Counted from the stretch's first letter, positions 23,594-32,142 are shown. The stretch: 64,000 nt of DNA from Bordetella petrii (GCF_000067205.1 NC_010170.1:2604001-2668000), one strand, 5' to 3'. Numbers and translations are program-made. Notes: generated from the letters alone by a model not told the origin.

Positions 23594-24744
23594 CGGATGT
23601 CGGCTCCTTTTTCGAGCAGTTGGCGGGCCACGATCACGCGCATGATCTCGTTGGTGCCCTCGAGTATCTGGTGAACACGAGTATCGCGCACCAGGCGCTC
23701 GAGTGGGTAGTCGCGCAAGTACCCATAGCCGCCGTGTATCTGCTGGGCGTCAAGGCAGACCTGGAAACCCATGTCGGTGGCAAAGCGCTTGGCCATGGCG
23801 CAGTAGGTGCCGGCGTCGGGCGAGCCGGCATCGAGCTTGCAGGCCGCCAGCCGCACCATCTGGCGCGCCGCCACCAGGTGCGTGGCCATGTCGGCCAGCT
23901 TGAATTGCAGCGCCTGGAACTCGGCCAGCCGGCGTCCGAACTGGCGCCGTTCGTCCATGTAGCGCCGCGCGGCGTCCAGCGCGCCCTGGCCGGCGCCCAC
24001 GGAACATGTGCCTATGTTGATGCGGCCGCCATCGAGTCCTTTCATGGCGATCTTGAAGCCCTCGCCTTCGCTGCCCAGCATGTTGGCCGCCGGCACGCGC
24101 ACATTCTCGAAGGTGATGGGGCGGGTGGACTGGCTGTTCCAGCCCATTTTTTCTTCTTTGCGGCCGTAGCTGATGCCCGCGCTGTCGGCCGGCACCGCGA
24201 AGGCGCTGACGCCGCCCGGGCCTTCGCCGCCGGTGCGCGCCATCACGACCAGCAGGTCGGTGTCGCCGCCGCCGGAAATGAACGCCTTGGCGCCGTTGAG
24301 CACATAGTGGTCGCCGTCGCGCTGCGCGCGGGTGGACAGCGAGCCCGCGTCGGAGCCGGCGCCCGGCTCGGTCAGGCAGTACGACGCAAGCTTCTGGCCG
24401 CTGGCCAGCAGCGGCCCCCAGGCTTCGCGCAGGGCCGGCTGGCCCCACTGCCCGACCATCCAGGTGGCCATGTTGTGGATGGTGAGAAAAGCGGTGGTGG
24501 ACGGGTCGACGGCGGCCATTTCCTCAAACACCAGGGTGGCGTCCAGCCTGGGCAGGCCCAGGCCGCCGATGTCTTCGGCCGCATAGATGGCGCAAAAGCC
24601 CAATTCGCCCGCCCGCGCGAAGGCCTCGCGCGGGAAGATGCCTTCGGCATCCCAGTGCGCCGCATGGGGCGCCAGTTCACCCTGGGCGAAATCGCGCGCC
24701 GCCTGGGCAAAGGCGCGCTGCTCGTCGGTCAGTTCCAGATCCAC
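23590..24744 (-). CDS. Acyl-CoA dehydrogenase, probably isobutyryl-CoA
   Basis: A 384-residue FAD enzyme of the acyl-CoA dehydrogenase family. Signatures include CLTEPGAGSDAGSL and, near the end, QIHGGYGYLRDYP followed by ILEGTNEIMR with the expected catalytic glutamate. The operon that follows is specific to valine breakdown, so isobutyryl-CoA is the likely substrate. It starts with GTG, seven bases after a strong AGGAGA. It is the first gene of the operon, and a LiuR-like box lies 83 bases upstream. A 2-methylbutyryl-CoA activity as well would not be surprising. Confidence 0.9.
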   Translation of the reverse strand: MDLELTDEQRAFAQAARDFAQGELAPHAAHWDAEGIFPREAFARAGELGFCAIYAAEDIGGLGLPRLDATLVFEEMAAVDPSTTAFLTIHNMATWMVGQWGQPALREAWGPLLASGQKLASYCLTEPGAGSDAGSLSTRAQRDGDHYVLNGAKAFISGGGDTDLLVVMARTGGEGPGGVSAFAVPADSAGISYGRKEEKMGWNSQSTRPITFENVRVPAANMLGSEGEGFKIAMKGLDGGRINIGTCSVGAGQGALDAARRYMDERRQFGRRLAEFQALQFKLADMATHLVAARQMVRLAACKLDAGSPDAGTYCAMAKRFATDMGFQVCLDAQQIHGGYGYLRDYPLERLVRDTRVHQILEGTNEIMRVIVARQLLEKGADIR

Positions 24745-24826
24745 GGCTTTGTCTCCTGTTGGGTCGGTCTTGATGGCGCCGCGGCCGCCTCGTGAGCCGC
24801 CGCGCCTGCCAAGCGCCGATTTTGCA

Positions 24827-24847
24827 TGACGTTAACGTAAACGTAAA
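24827..24847 (-). promoter_or_regulatory. LiuR-like operator upstream of the valine operon
   Basis: An AT-rich 21-base stretch made of repeated ACGT blocks contains the perfect palindrome ACGTTAACGT (24829-24838), extended on one side by AAACGTAAA. This resembles the ACGT-repeat sites that MerR-family LiuR regulators bind before branched-chain amino-acid degradation genes in beta- and gammaproteobacteria. It lies 83 bases before the GTG start. Assigning it to LiuR is inference; no liuR gene is in the window. Confidence 0.55.
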
Positions 24848-24925
24848 TCTATCGGTGCCATCTTACGCCGGATTCGCGCAGGGATTTTGTCTTGCCGGTG
24901 ACAATGCGCCCACCGGCCGGCCGCC

Positions 24926-25264
24926 CTACAGCAGCCCGGGCGGGCGCTCGCGCCCCTGCCGGGCGGCCTTGGCCCGCCGGTGCTCGGCGCGGCGGCGGCG
25001 CGACTCTTTCGGGTCGAAGTCGAGCGGCCGGTAGATTTCGACCCGGTCGCCATCGGCCAGGGGCGTATCCGCCCGGCAAAGCTTGCCGAACACCCCTACC
25101 CCCAGCTGCCAGGCGTCTTTGCCCGGAAACCGCGCCGCGAAGCCGCTGGCTTGCACGGCATCGCCCACAGTGGCATGCGCTGGCAGCTCCAGCGAGCATT
25201 GCCACGCCGATGCCGCGGATTCGGCATGGCACACGCACACGCGCAACGGGGCGTCATTCGCCAT
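24926..25264 (-). CDS. rnfH: RnfH-family beta-grasp protein
   Basis: A 112-residue small protein of the RnfH family (ubiquitin-like beta-grasp fold). Visible marks are the early VCVCHAES, the middle FPGKDAWQLGVGVFGK and VEIYRPLDFDPKESRRRRA, followed by a basic tail ending QGRERPPGLL. The role of RnfH is not settled; in E. coli it lies next to ratA and smpB and has been grouped with toxin-antitoxin modules. The ATG at 25264 lies inside the end of ratA, giving an 11-base overlap, and the order matches the conserved smpB/ratA/rnfH neighbourhood. Confidence 0.88.
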   Translation of the reverse strand: MANDAPLRVCVCHAESAASAWQCSLELPAHATVGDAVQASGFAARFPGKDAWQLGVGVFGKLCRADTPLADGDRVEIYRPLDFDPKESRRRRAEHRRAKAARQGRERPPGLL

Positions 25265-25688
25265 AGACCGCCTGCGCCCGCTTGGTGAAAGAATCGATGA
25301 AACTGGTGGCGATGCGGTTGAACACCGGCCCCACCACCATTTCGAGCGCCCGGTTGGAAAAGGCGTATTCCAGGGTGAACAGCACCTTGCAGGCGTCTTC
25401 GGCCAGCGCCTGGAACTGCCAGTGACCCACCAGCATCGAAAACGGCCCATCGACCAGTTCCAGGTCGATGCGCTCGGGGTAATCGTGGGTATTGCGGGTG
25501 GTAAAGCGCTGTTTCATGCCGGCGAAACTGATCAGTATCGAGGCCTGCATGCCGTGCTCGGTGCGCGACTGCACCTCGGTGCCGCCGCACCAGGGCATGA
25601 ATTCAGGGTACTTTTCCACGTCGGCCACCAGGTCGAACATCTGCGCGGCGCTGTAGGGAACCAGGACGGATCGCTGTACTTTGTGCAT
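25254..25688 (-). CDS. ratA: RatA/COQ10-type START-domain protein
   Basis: A 144-residue START/polyketide-cyclase fold protein. The N-terminal VPYSAAQMFDLVADVEKYPEFMPWC segment is highly typical. In E. coli RatA has been reported to block 70S ribosome association, whereas the closest eukaryotic relative, Coq10, binds ubiquinone, so the native role is debated and a lipid or quinone ligand is equally possible. It overlaps rnfH and is divergent from smpB across 80 bases, as in many proteobacteria. No toxin activity should be assumed from the name. Confidence 0.88.
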   Translation of the reverse strand: MHKVQRSVLVPYSAAQMFDLVADVEKYPEFMPWCGGTEVQSRTEHGMQASILISFAGMKQRFTTRNTHDYPERIDLELVDGPFSMLVGHWQFQALAEDACKVLFTLEYAFSNRALEMVVGPVFNRIATSFIDSFTKRAQAVYGE

Positions 25689-25768
25689 CGGCTATCGCAA
25701 ATCGCTAGAATGACCAGATTTTACCGGTAGCGCCGCTACCGGCGGATTTTCCCGCCGCATACCGCCTC

Positions 25769-26224
25769 ATGAGCATCATTGACAATCGCAAGGCCACGCA
25801 CGACTATTTCATCGAAGACCGCTTTGAAGCCGGCCTGGTCCTGCAGGGCTGGGAGGTCAAGGCGATTCGCGAGAACCGCGTGCAACTGAAGGAAAGCTAC
25901 GTCATCGTGCGCGATGGCGAGCTGTTCCTGCTGGGTATGCACGTGAGCCCGCTGCCCACGGCATCCACCCACGTGCATCCCGACGCCATGCGCACCCGCA
26001 AGCTGCTGCTCAAGGCCGAGGAAATCAGCAAGCTGATCGGCAAGGTCGAGCAGCGCGGCTACACGCTGGTGCCCCTGAATCTGCACTACAAAAACGGGCG
26101 CATCAAGCTCGATTTTGCCCTGGGGCGCGGCAAGAAGCTGTACGACAAGCGCGATACGGCCCGCGAAAAAGACTGGCAGCGCGAAAAAGAGCGCATCATG
26201 AAGCACGACACGCGCAACAAGTAA
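25769..26224 (+). CDS. smpB: SsrA-binding protein
   Basis: This 151-residue protein binds tmRNA and brings it to stalled ribosomes for trans-translation. The family blocks AGLVLQGWEVKAIR and YTLVPLNLHYKNGRIK are present, and the C-terminal tail is Lys/Arg-rich (GKKLYDKRDTAREKDWQRE), as needed to fold into the empty mRNA channel. The length is usual. It is the sole gene on the plus strand here, facing ratA-rnfH. The tmRNA gene is not in the window. Confidence 0.96.
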   Translation: MSIIDNRKATHDYFIEDRFEAGLVLQGWEVKAIRENRVQLKESYVIVRDGELFLLGMHVSPLPTASTHVHPDAMRTRKLLLKAEEISKLIGKVEQRGYTLVPLNLHYKNGRIKLDFALGRGKKLYDKRDTAREKDWQREKERIMKHDTRNK

Positions 26225-26261
26225 GTTTGCCTCCGAAGCGCGTCACGCTTCGGGGCCTGTT

Positions 26262-27191
26262 TCAAGAAGCCTTGCCGGTCTTCACGATGGCCATGGCCGA
26301 CGCGATCAGGCCACCCACATCCGACAGGTTCGACGGCAGGATCAGCGTGTTGCCTTCCTTGGCCACGTTGCCGAAGGCGTCTACATAGCGCTCGGCCACT
26401 TTCAGGTTGACGGCTTCCATGCCGCCGGGCTGGCGCACCGCCTCGCCCACCTGCGTGATGGCCTTGGCCGTGGCCTCGGCGATGGCCAGCACGGCCGCCG
26501 CCTCGCCCTGCGCCTGGTTGATCTGGGCTTGTTTCTCGCCCTCGGAACGGGCAATCGCGGCCTCGCGCTCGCCGGTGGCGATGTTGATCTGTTCCTGGCG
26601 GCGCCCTTCGGAGGCGGCGATCAGGGCCCGCTTTTCGCGTTCCGCCGTGATCTGCGCCTGCATGGCCCGCAAGATTTCATTGGGCGGCGTCAGGTCTTTG
26701 ATCTCGTAGCGCAGCACTTTCACGCCCCAGTTCAGCGCGGCTTCGTCCAGCGAGCTGACGATCGTGCTGTTGATGAACTCGCGTTCTTCGAAGGTGCGGT
26801 CGAGCTCGAGCTTGCCGATGACCGAGCGCAGCGTGGTCTGCGAGAGCTGGGTGATGGCCGAGATGTAGTTCGACGACCCGTAGGACGCGCGCATGGCATC
26901 GGTGACCTGGAAATACAGCACGCCGTCGACCTGCAGCTGAGTGTTGTCGCGCGTGATGCAGACCTGGCTGGGCACGTCCAGCGGGATTTCTTTTAGCGAG
27001 TGCTTGTACGCCACCCGCTCGATAAAGGGAATGACAAAGCCCGCGCCCGGCGACAGCACGCGGTCGAACTTGCCCAGCCGCTCGACCACCCAGGCATGCT
27101 GCTGGGGCACGATGGCGATGGCCTTGATAATGATCAGCAGCGCCAGGACGACCAGTACGATCAGGACGATGGTGGAAGTATCGAGCATCAT
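26262..27191 (-). CDS. qmcA: SPFH/Band 7 (QmcA-like) membrane protein
   Basis: A 309-residue protein with one N-terminal membrane segment (about residues 8-27) and an SPFH/stomatin domain starting IVPQQHAWVVERLGKF. A long Ala/Glu/Gln-rich helical region follows (about 170-250), of the type that builds oligomeric cages. E. coli QmcA is similar in length; relatives help FtsH or membrane microdomains, though the precise role is unclear. It starts with ATGATG after AGGAA. It lies downstream of the nfeD-like gene on the same strand, a pairing seen throughout bacteria, and the two products are expected to work together. Confidence 0.9.
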   Translation of the reverse strand: MMLDTSTIVLIVLVVLALLIIIKAIAIVPQQHAWVVERLGKFDRVLSPGAGFVIPFIERVAYKHSLKEIPLDVPSQVCITRDNTQLQVDGVLYFQVTDAMRASYGSSNYISAITQLSQTTLRSVIGKLELDRTFEEREFINSTIVSSLDEAALNWGVKVLRYEIKDLTPPNEILRAMQAQITAEREKRALIAASEGRRQEQINIATGEREAAIARSEGEKQAQINQAQGEAAAVLAIAEATAKAITQVGEAVRQPGGMEAVNLKVAERYVDAFGNVAKEGNTLILPSNLSDVGGLIASAMAIVKTGKAS

Positions 27192-27226
27192 GAGGATTCC
27201 TGCGTGGGTAATGGAAGCGTGCCGGC

Positions 27227-27661
27227 TCAGGCGCGCTCGGCGGTTTCGCGGGGGACCAGCACCAGGCGCGTGCCCCGCAACTCGGCGATGACGTGCGGGC
27301 CCGGCTGGCGCGGCTGCCCGGCGGCCAGCTCGGCCTGCCAGTGCGCGCCCCGGTACCAGACCCGCGTCAGGCCGGTCTCGGACCAGGACTCGACCTCGAC
27401 CGTCTGGCCGATGTCCATGTTGACGTCGGCATTGCGGCCGGCGTCGATTTCACGTTTTTTCAGGACTCCGGTGCGACGCAGCACCAGCAGCCCGGCCAGC
27501 GCCACCACCGCGCAGGCCACCAGTTGCCATTCGAGGCCGGCCGCCAGCCACGCGGCAATGCCCCCGGCGGCCAGGCCCAACGCCACCAGCAGCAGATAGA
27601 ACGTGCCGCTGGCGACTTCGCCGATGAGCGCGGCTGCCGCCAACCCGAACCAGATCCACAT
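27227..27661 (-). CDS. NfeD-family membrane protein
   Basis: A 144-residue protein with three hydrophobic segments (about residues 4-62) followed by a C-terminal OB-fold domain (DIGQTVEVESW, then VWYRGAHWQAELA). This is the short, protease-free NfeD class that partners stomatin-like proteins; the adjacent qmcA gene starts 35 bases downstream. The known role is indirect, most likely membrane-domain quality control. The start is a clear ATG at 27661, overlapping nothing. The divergent amidotransferase gene begins about 100 bases away. Confidence 0.87.
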   Translation of the reverse strand: MWIWFGLAAAALIGEVASGTFYLLLVALGLAAGGIAAWLAAGLEWQLVACAVVALAGLLVLRRTGVLKKREIDAGRNADVNMDIGQTVEVESWSETGLTRVWYRGAHWQAELAAGQPRQPGPHVIAELRGTRLVLVPRETAERA

Positions 27662-27758
27662 CGTCTTATGCCTTGTTCAAGCCGAGTACCGCGTCGATTG
27701 TACGGATTTCCGCCCTGCCCGGGTGCGAAATCGCCGCATGGCGACTATCATGATGCGC

Positions 27759-28511
27759 ATGAACGCATGCGATACCTCCGCGTTGCCGGTCCTGATCCTG
27801 CACACCGGCGATCCCGACGACACCCTGCGCGGCCGCCACGGCGATTACGCGCAGATGCTGCGCCACGCGGCGGGCCTGGCCCCGCAGGCCGCGCACATCG
27901 TGCGTGCCCATGCGGGCGAACTGCCGCGGGCGCCGGCAGACTACCGCGCCGTGCTCATCACCGGCTCGCCCGCCATGGTCACCGACCGCGAGCCCTGGAG
28001 CGAACAGGCCGCCGGCTGGTTGAAGCAGGCCGCTGCCGCCGGCCTGCCCATGTTCGGCGTATGCTACGGGCACCAGCTGCTGGTCCATGCATTGGGCGGC
28101 GAGGTGGGCTACAACCCGCGCGGGCGCGAGCTGGGCACGCAAGCCATCGAATGCCTGCCGGCCGCCGCCGGCGACCCGCTAATGGCCGGCTTGCCGGTGA
28201 ATTTTCCGGCGCAGCTGCTGCACGCCCAGACCGTTACGCGCCTGCCCGCCGGCGCCGTGACCCTGGCGCGTTCCACGCTCGATGACCACCAGTTGCTAAG
28301 GCTCGCGCCGGGCATTTATTCAAGCCAGTTCCACCCCGAATTCGGCCCGGAATTCATGCGCGATCACCTGCTCGCCTACCAGGCCGACTACGCGCGGGAA
28401 GGCCTGGACGCGGGCGCATTGGCCGACGCCCTCAAACCCACGCCCACCGCGGCCAGCCTGCTGCGGCGCTTCCTCAACCTGCGGCAACCCGCCGCCACGG
28501 CGCAGCGGTAG
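27759..28511 (+). CDS. Class I glutamine amidotransferase-like protein
   Basis: A 250-residue GATase-fold protein. The catalytic triad region is complete: Cys in FGVCYGHQLL, and His and Glu in SQFHPEFGPEF. It is a stand-alone domain like the GuaA-type amidotransferases of gamma-glutamyl metabolism (for example PuuD-like or YfeJ-like proteins), with no synthetase domain attached. The substrate is unknown. Four in-frame ATGs between 27738 and 27759 can serve as the start and none has a good ribosome site; the last is chosen because the conserved domain begins within a few residues. It converges on ppsA. Confidence 0.82.
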   Translation: MNACDTSALPVLILHTGDPDDTLRGRHGDYAQMLRHAAGLAPQAAHIVRAHAGELPRAPADYRAVLITGSPAMVTDREPWSEQAAGWLKQAAAAGLPMFGVCYGHQLLVHALGGEVGYNPRGRELGTQAIECLPAAAGDPLMAGLPVNFPAQLLHAQTVTRLPAGAVTLARSTLDDHQLLRLAPGIYSSQFHPEFGPEFMRDHLLAYQADYAREGLDAGALADALKPTPTAASLLRRFLNLRQPAATAQR

Positions 28512-28567
28512 GCTGGATGGCGCCAGGCGCCTGGCTTACAGGCGCGCCACTGCTGTTCAACGGCACG

Positions 28568-28599
28568 GGGCCTGACACCCTGCTGCGGGAATCAGGCCC
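28568..28599. repeat. Degenerate hairpin resembling the window's GTCTGAC repeats
   Basis: GGGCCTGA (28568-28575) and TCAGGCCC (28592-28599) form an 8-bp stem around CACCC...GGG. Layout and composition recall the repeats at 32143-32228. It lies between a convergent gene pair, about 29 bases from the ppsA terminator. Confidence 0.35.
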
Positions 28600-28627
28600 G
28601 TGAATAAATAGCGGGTATTACCCATAA

Positions 28628-28661
28628 AAAAACCCCTGCTTCGCTTGAAACAGGGGTTTTT
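28628..28661 (-). terminator. Bidirectional Rho-independent terminator of ppsA
   Basis: An 11-bp stem (AAAAACCCCTG at 28628-28638 with CAGGGGTTTTT at 28651-28661) is flanked by A and T runs, so it can end transcription on either strand. It lies 35 bases past the ppsA stop and can also serve the convergent amidotransferase gene. Confidence 0.85.
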
Positions 28662-28695
28662 GCCATGCCCGCCGGACGCGCCGGCCAGGCATGGA

Positions 28696-31059
28696 TCATT
28701 TGGCCAGGCGCTGCCAGGTGTCGACCACGGTATCCGGGTTCAGCGACATGGACAGGATGCCTTCGTCTTTCAGCCACTGAGCGAAGTCGGGGTGGTCGCT
28801 GGGGCCTTGGCCGCAGATGCCCACGTACTTGTTGGCCGCCAGGCATGCCTTGATGGCACGGCGCAGCATGAACTTCACCGCGTCGTCGCGTTCGTCGAAA
28901 TCGGCCGCCAGCAGTTCCATGCCCGAATCGCGGTCCAGGCCCAGGGTGAGCTGGGTCATGTCGTTCGAGCCGATGGAGAAGCCGTCGAAATACTGCAGGA
29001 ATTCGTCGGCCAGCAGCGCGTTGGACGGCACTTCGCACATCATGATGAGCTTCAGGCCGTTTTCGCCGCGCGCCAGGCCGTGCGCGGCCAGTAGATCGAC
29101 CACGCGGCGCGCCTGCCCCACGGTGCGCACGAACGGCACCATGATCTCGACGTTGGTCAGGCCCATTTCGTCGCGCACTTTCTTCAGGGCTTCGCACTCC
29201 ATGCGGAAGCACTCGGCGAAGTCGGCCGCGATGTAGCGCGACGCGCCCCGGAAGCCCAGCATGGGGTTTTCTTCTTCGGGCTCATAGCGCGAGCCACCCA
29301 CCAGCTTGCGGTATTCGTTCGACTTGAAGTCGGACATGCGCACGATGACCGACTTGGGCCAGAATGCCGCCGCGATGGTGGCAATGCCTTCGGCCAGCTT
29401 CTCGACGAAGAAGGCGCGCGGGCTGGCATAGCCGCGCGCGGCCGATTCGACCGCCTTTTTCAGCTCGCCATCGACATTGGGGTAGTCGAGCACTGCCTTG
29501 GGGTGGATGCCGATATTGTTGTTGATGATGAATTCCAGGCGCGCCAGGCCCACCCCCGAGTTGGGAATCTGGGCGAAATCGAACGCCAGTTGCGGATTGC
29601 CGACGTTCATCATGATCTTGACGTCGATGGGCGGCATTTCGCCGCGCCGCACTTCCTCGACCTCGGTTTCGATCAGGCCATCGTAGATACGGCCTTCATC
29701 GCCCTCGGCGCACGACACCGTGACCGACTGCCCTTCTTTCAGCACGTCGGTGGCTTCGCCGCAGCCCACTACCGCCGGGATGCCCAGCTCGCGCGCGATG
29801 ATGGCCGCGTGGCAGGTGCGGCCGCCGCGGTTGGTGACAATGGCCGAGGCGCGCTTCATGACCGGCTCCCAGTTGGGGTCGGTCATGTCGGTGACCAGCA
29901 CGTCGCCGGGCTGGACCTTGTCCATTTCGGAAATATCAGCCACCACCCGCACCGGGCCGGAGCCGATCTTCTGGCCGATGGCGCGGCCGGTTATCAGTAC
30001 CTGGCCGGTGGCCTTCAAGCGATAGCGCTGCTGCACGTCGTTGCCGCTTTGCTGCGACTTCACGGTTTCGGGGCGGGCCTGCAGGATGTAGATCTTGCCG
30101 TCGATGCCGTCGCGGCCCCATTCGATATCCATGGGGCGGCCGTAGTGTTTTTCGATAATGACTGCGTAGCGCGCCAGTTCGGTGACTTCGTCGTCGCTGA
30201 GCGAATAGCGGTTGCGCTCGGACACCGGCACGTCAACGGTGCGCACGGCGCGGCCTTCGGGGCGCTCGGGGTCGAATTCCATCTTGATCAGCTTCGAGCC
30301 GATGCGGCGGCTGACGATGGGATAATGGCCTTGTTCAAGTGTGGGCTTGAACACGTAGAACTCGTCGGGGTTCACCGCGCCCTGCACCACGGTTTCGCCC
30401 AGGCCGTACGACGAGGTAATGAACACCACGTCCTGGAACCCGGACTCGGTATCGATGGTGAACATCACGCCCGCGCTGCCCTTGTCGGAACGCACCATGC
30501 GCTGCACGCCCGCCGACAACGCCACTTCGGCATGCGCGTAGCCCTTGTGCACGCGATACGAGATAGCGCGGTCGTTGTACAACGAAGCGAACACGTGGCG
30601 GATCTTGTCGAGCACGTCATCGATGCCCACCACGTTCAGGAAGGTTTCCTGCTGGCCGGCAAACGATGCGTCGGGCAGGTCTTCGGCGGTGGCCGACGAG
30701 CGCACGGCGAACGAACCCTTGCCGTCGGCATCGAGCGCGGCAAAGGCGGAGCGGATCTGCTGTTCGAATTCGGGCGAAAACGGGGCCTCGACGATCCATT
30801 GGCGGATCTCGGCGCCGGCCGTGGCCAGTTCGCGGACGTCTTCGGGGTTGAGCGTGCTGAGGCGGGTGGAGATGCGCTGATCCAGGCCCGACGCCTTGAG
30901 GAAATCGCGGAAAGCCTCGGCGGTCGTGGCGAAGCCGCCCGGTACGCGGACGCCCGCGCCGGACAGCTGACTGATCATTTCACCTAGCGATGCGTTTTTG
31001 CCTCCTACCGAGTCCACATCCGTCATGCGGAGCTGCTCGAACGAAACGACATACGACAT
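28696..31059 (-). CDS. ppsA: Phosphoenolpyruvate synthase
   Basis: A 787-residue enzyme that makes phosphoenolpyruvate from pyruvate and ATP for gluconeogenesis. The order is an N-terminal ATP-binding domain (GGKNASLGEMI), a central phosphohistidine domain with catalytic His in GGRTCHAAIIARELG, and a C-terminal PEP/pyruvate barrel (FDGFSIGSNDMTQLTLGLDRDSG). The usual length is close to 790. The ATG at 31059 is favoured since AAAAGG lies about eight bases upstream; an upstream GTG would add three residues. It faces ppsR, which reversibly phosphorylates the enzyme, across 160 bases holding a long palindrome. Confidence 0.97.
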   Translation of the reverse strand: MSYVVSFEQLRMTDVDSVGGKNASLGEMISQLSGAGVRVPGGFATTAEAFRDFLKASGLDQRISTRLSTLNPEDVRELATAGAEIRQWIVEAPFSPEFEQQIRSAFAALDADGKGSFAVRSSATAEDLPDASFAGQQETFLNVVGIDDVLDKIRHVFASLYNDRAISYRVHKGYAHAEVALSAGVQRMVRSDKGSAGVMFTIDTESGFQDVVFITSSYGLGETVVQGAVNPDEFYVFKPTLEQGHYPIVSRRIGSKLIKMEFDPERPEGRAVRTVDVPVSERNRYSLSDDEVTELARYAVIIEKHYGRPMDIEWGRDGIDGKIYILQARPETVKSQQSGNDVQQRYRLKATGQVLITGRAIGQKIGSGPVRVVADISEMDKVQPGDVLVTDMTDPNWEPVMKRASAIVTNRGGRTCHAAIIARELGIPAVVGCGEATDVLKEGQSVTVSCAEGDEGRIYDGLIETEVEEVRRGEMPPIDVKIMMNVGNPQLAFDFAQIPNSGVGLARLEFIINNNIGIHPKAVLDYPNVDGELKKAVESAARGYASPRAFFVEKLAEGIATIAAAFWPKSVIVRMSDFKSNEYRKLVGGSRYEPEEENPMLGFRGASRYIAADFAECFRMECEALKKVRDEMGLTNVEIMVPFVRTVGQARRVVDLLAAHGLARGENGLKLIMMCEVPSNALLADEFLQYFDGFSIGSNDMTQLTLGLDRDSGMELLAADFDERDDAVKFMLRRAIKACLAANKYVGICGQGPSDHPDFAQWLKDEGILSMSLNPDTVVDTWQRLAK

Positions 31060-31090
31060 TGAAGTCACCTTTTACAATGGAGAGAAAGCG

Positions 31091-31126
31091 AGTTTGGTCA
31101 ATGCATCCGGATGCGCTGACCAAACT
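31091..31126. promoter_or_regulatory. 36-bp near-perfect palindrome between ppsA and ppsR
   Basis: Outer arms AGTTTGGTCA (31091-31100) and TGACCAAACT (31117-31126) are exact inverse complements. The centre, GCATCCGGATGC (31103-31114), is itself a perfect 12-base palindrome. It lies 32 bases before the ppsA ATG and 94 before the ppsR ATG. It could be the operator for a dimeric or tetrameric regulator of both genes, or a hairpin in a leader RNA. Which applies is not known. Confidence 0.6.
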
Positions 31127-31219
31127 GGCCTTGGACCGCTCTTGGGGTGACTTATATCGGGGTCAGATTGTACCCGGTCGGGCACCATGGCTTTCCCCTT
31201 TGGTTGGAATATTTTACAT

Positions 31220-32050
31220 ATGGCTTCGCCCCCTATCGAACGGACTGTCTACATCGTTTCGGACAGTACCGGCATTACCGCCGAGACCTTCAGCCACTCG
31301 GTGCTTTCGCAATTCGAGGAAGTGCATTTCCGGCCGGTACGCCTGCCTTTTATCGACACCGTCGAAAAGGCCCGGGAAGTCGCCGCCCGCATCAACCGCA
31401 ACGCCCTCGAAACCGGCGTGCCGCCCATTGTGTTCAGCACGCTGGTCAACCCGGCCAGCATGGAATGCGTGCGCAACGCCAACGGCATCTTCCTGGACCT
31501 GTTCGGCACCTTCGTCGGGCATATCGAGCAGGCCCTGGGGCTGAAATCCAGCCACTCGATCGGCCGCTCGCATATGGCGGCGAATTCCGAGCAGTACCGC
31601 AACCGCATCGACGCCATCAACTTCAGCCTGGCGCACGATGACGGCCAGTTCATCACCCAGCTCGATCAGGCCGACGTCATCCTGGTGGGGGTGTCCCGTT
31701 GCGGCAAGACGCCCACCAGCCTGTACCTGGCCATGCAGTACGCCATCAAGGCGGCCAATTTCCCATTGACCCCCGACGATTTCGAGCGCGGCACCCTGCC
31801 CTCGACGGTGGCGCCGCACCGGGGCAAGCTGTTCGGTTTGTCGATCCAGCCCGAGCGCCTGGCCGAAGTGCGCAACGAGCGCCGCCCCAACAGCAAGTAC
31901 GCCAAGCTGGAGCAATGCCGCTACGAGGTGGCCGAGGCCGAGCGCATGATGCGCCGGGAAGGTATTTCGTGGCTGTCGACCACCACCAAATCGATCGAGG
32001 AAATCGCCACGACCGTCATGCAGGAAGTGGGGCTGGACCGCTCGAATTGA
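31220..32050 (+). CDS. ppsR: PEP synthase regulatory protein (kinase/phosphorylase)
   Basis: A 276-residue bifunctional regulator of the DUF299 family. Known members phosphorylate a threonine of PEP synthase with ADP to inactivate it, and restore activity by phosphorolysis. The family start VYIVSDSTGITAETF is followed by a P-loop-like VGVSRCGKT at residues 156-164. The ATG at 31220 is chosen because the conserved region starts eight residues later. It faces ppsA, and that arrangement strongly supports the substrate. It ends at a repeat-rich gap shared with the convergent methyltransferase gene. Confidence 0.96.
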   Translation: MASPPIERTVYIVSDSTGITAETFSHSVLSQFEEVHFRPVRLPFIDTVEKAREVAARINRNALETGVPPIVFSTLVNPASMECVRNANGIFLDLFGTFVGHIEQALGLKSSHSIGRSHMAANSEQYRNRIDAINFSLAHDDGQFITQLDQADVILVGVSRCGKTPTSLYLAMQYAIKAANFPLTPDDFERGTLPSTVAPHRGKLFGLSIQPERLAEVRNERRPNSKYAKLEQCRYEVAEAERMMRREGISWLSTTTKSIEEIATTVMQEVGLDRSN

Positions 32051-32079
32051 GGCAGGAGGCTGGGTGAGCCAGGAAGCGA

Positions 32080-32142
32080 GGTAAGCCAGGTAACGCAGGT
32101 AAGACAGGTAACGCAGGTAAGACAGGTAACGCAGGTAAGCCA
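32080..32142. repeat. Seven-copy 9-bp tandem repeat (GGTAANNCA)
   Basis: Seven head-to-tail units of GGTAANNCA fill 63 bases without a break. The variable pair alternates (GC, CG, GA, CG, GA, CG, GC), so a higher 18-base period is also visible. The array starts 30 bases after the ppsR stop and runs directly into the 31-bp inverted repeat. It is non-coding by position. Confidence 0.9.

Noticed and set aside
24926..25688. Toxin-antitoxin pair
   Set aside because: RatA and RnfH are conserved housekeeping-type neighbours of smpB; the toxin label rests on limited work and nothing here supports an addiction module.
29503..30987. Long plus-strand frame opposite ppsA
   Set aside because: It is the antisense shadow of a fully conserved PEP synthase gene, with no motifs.
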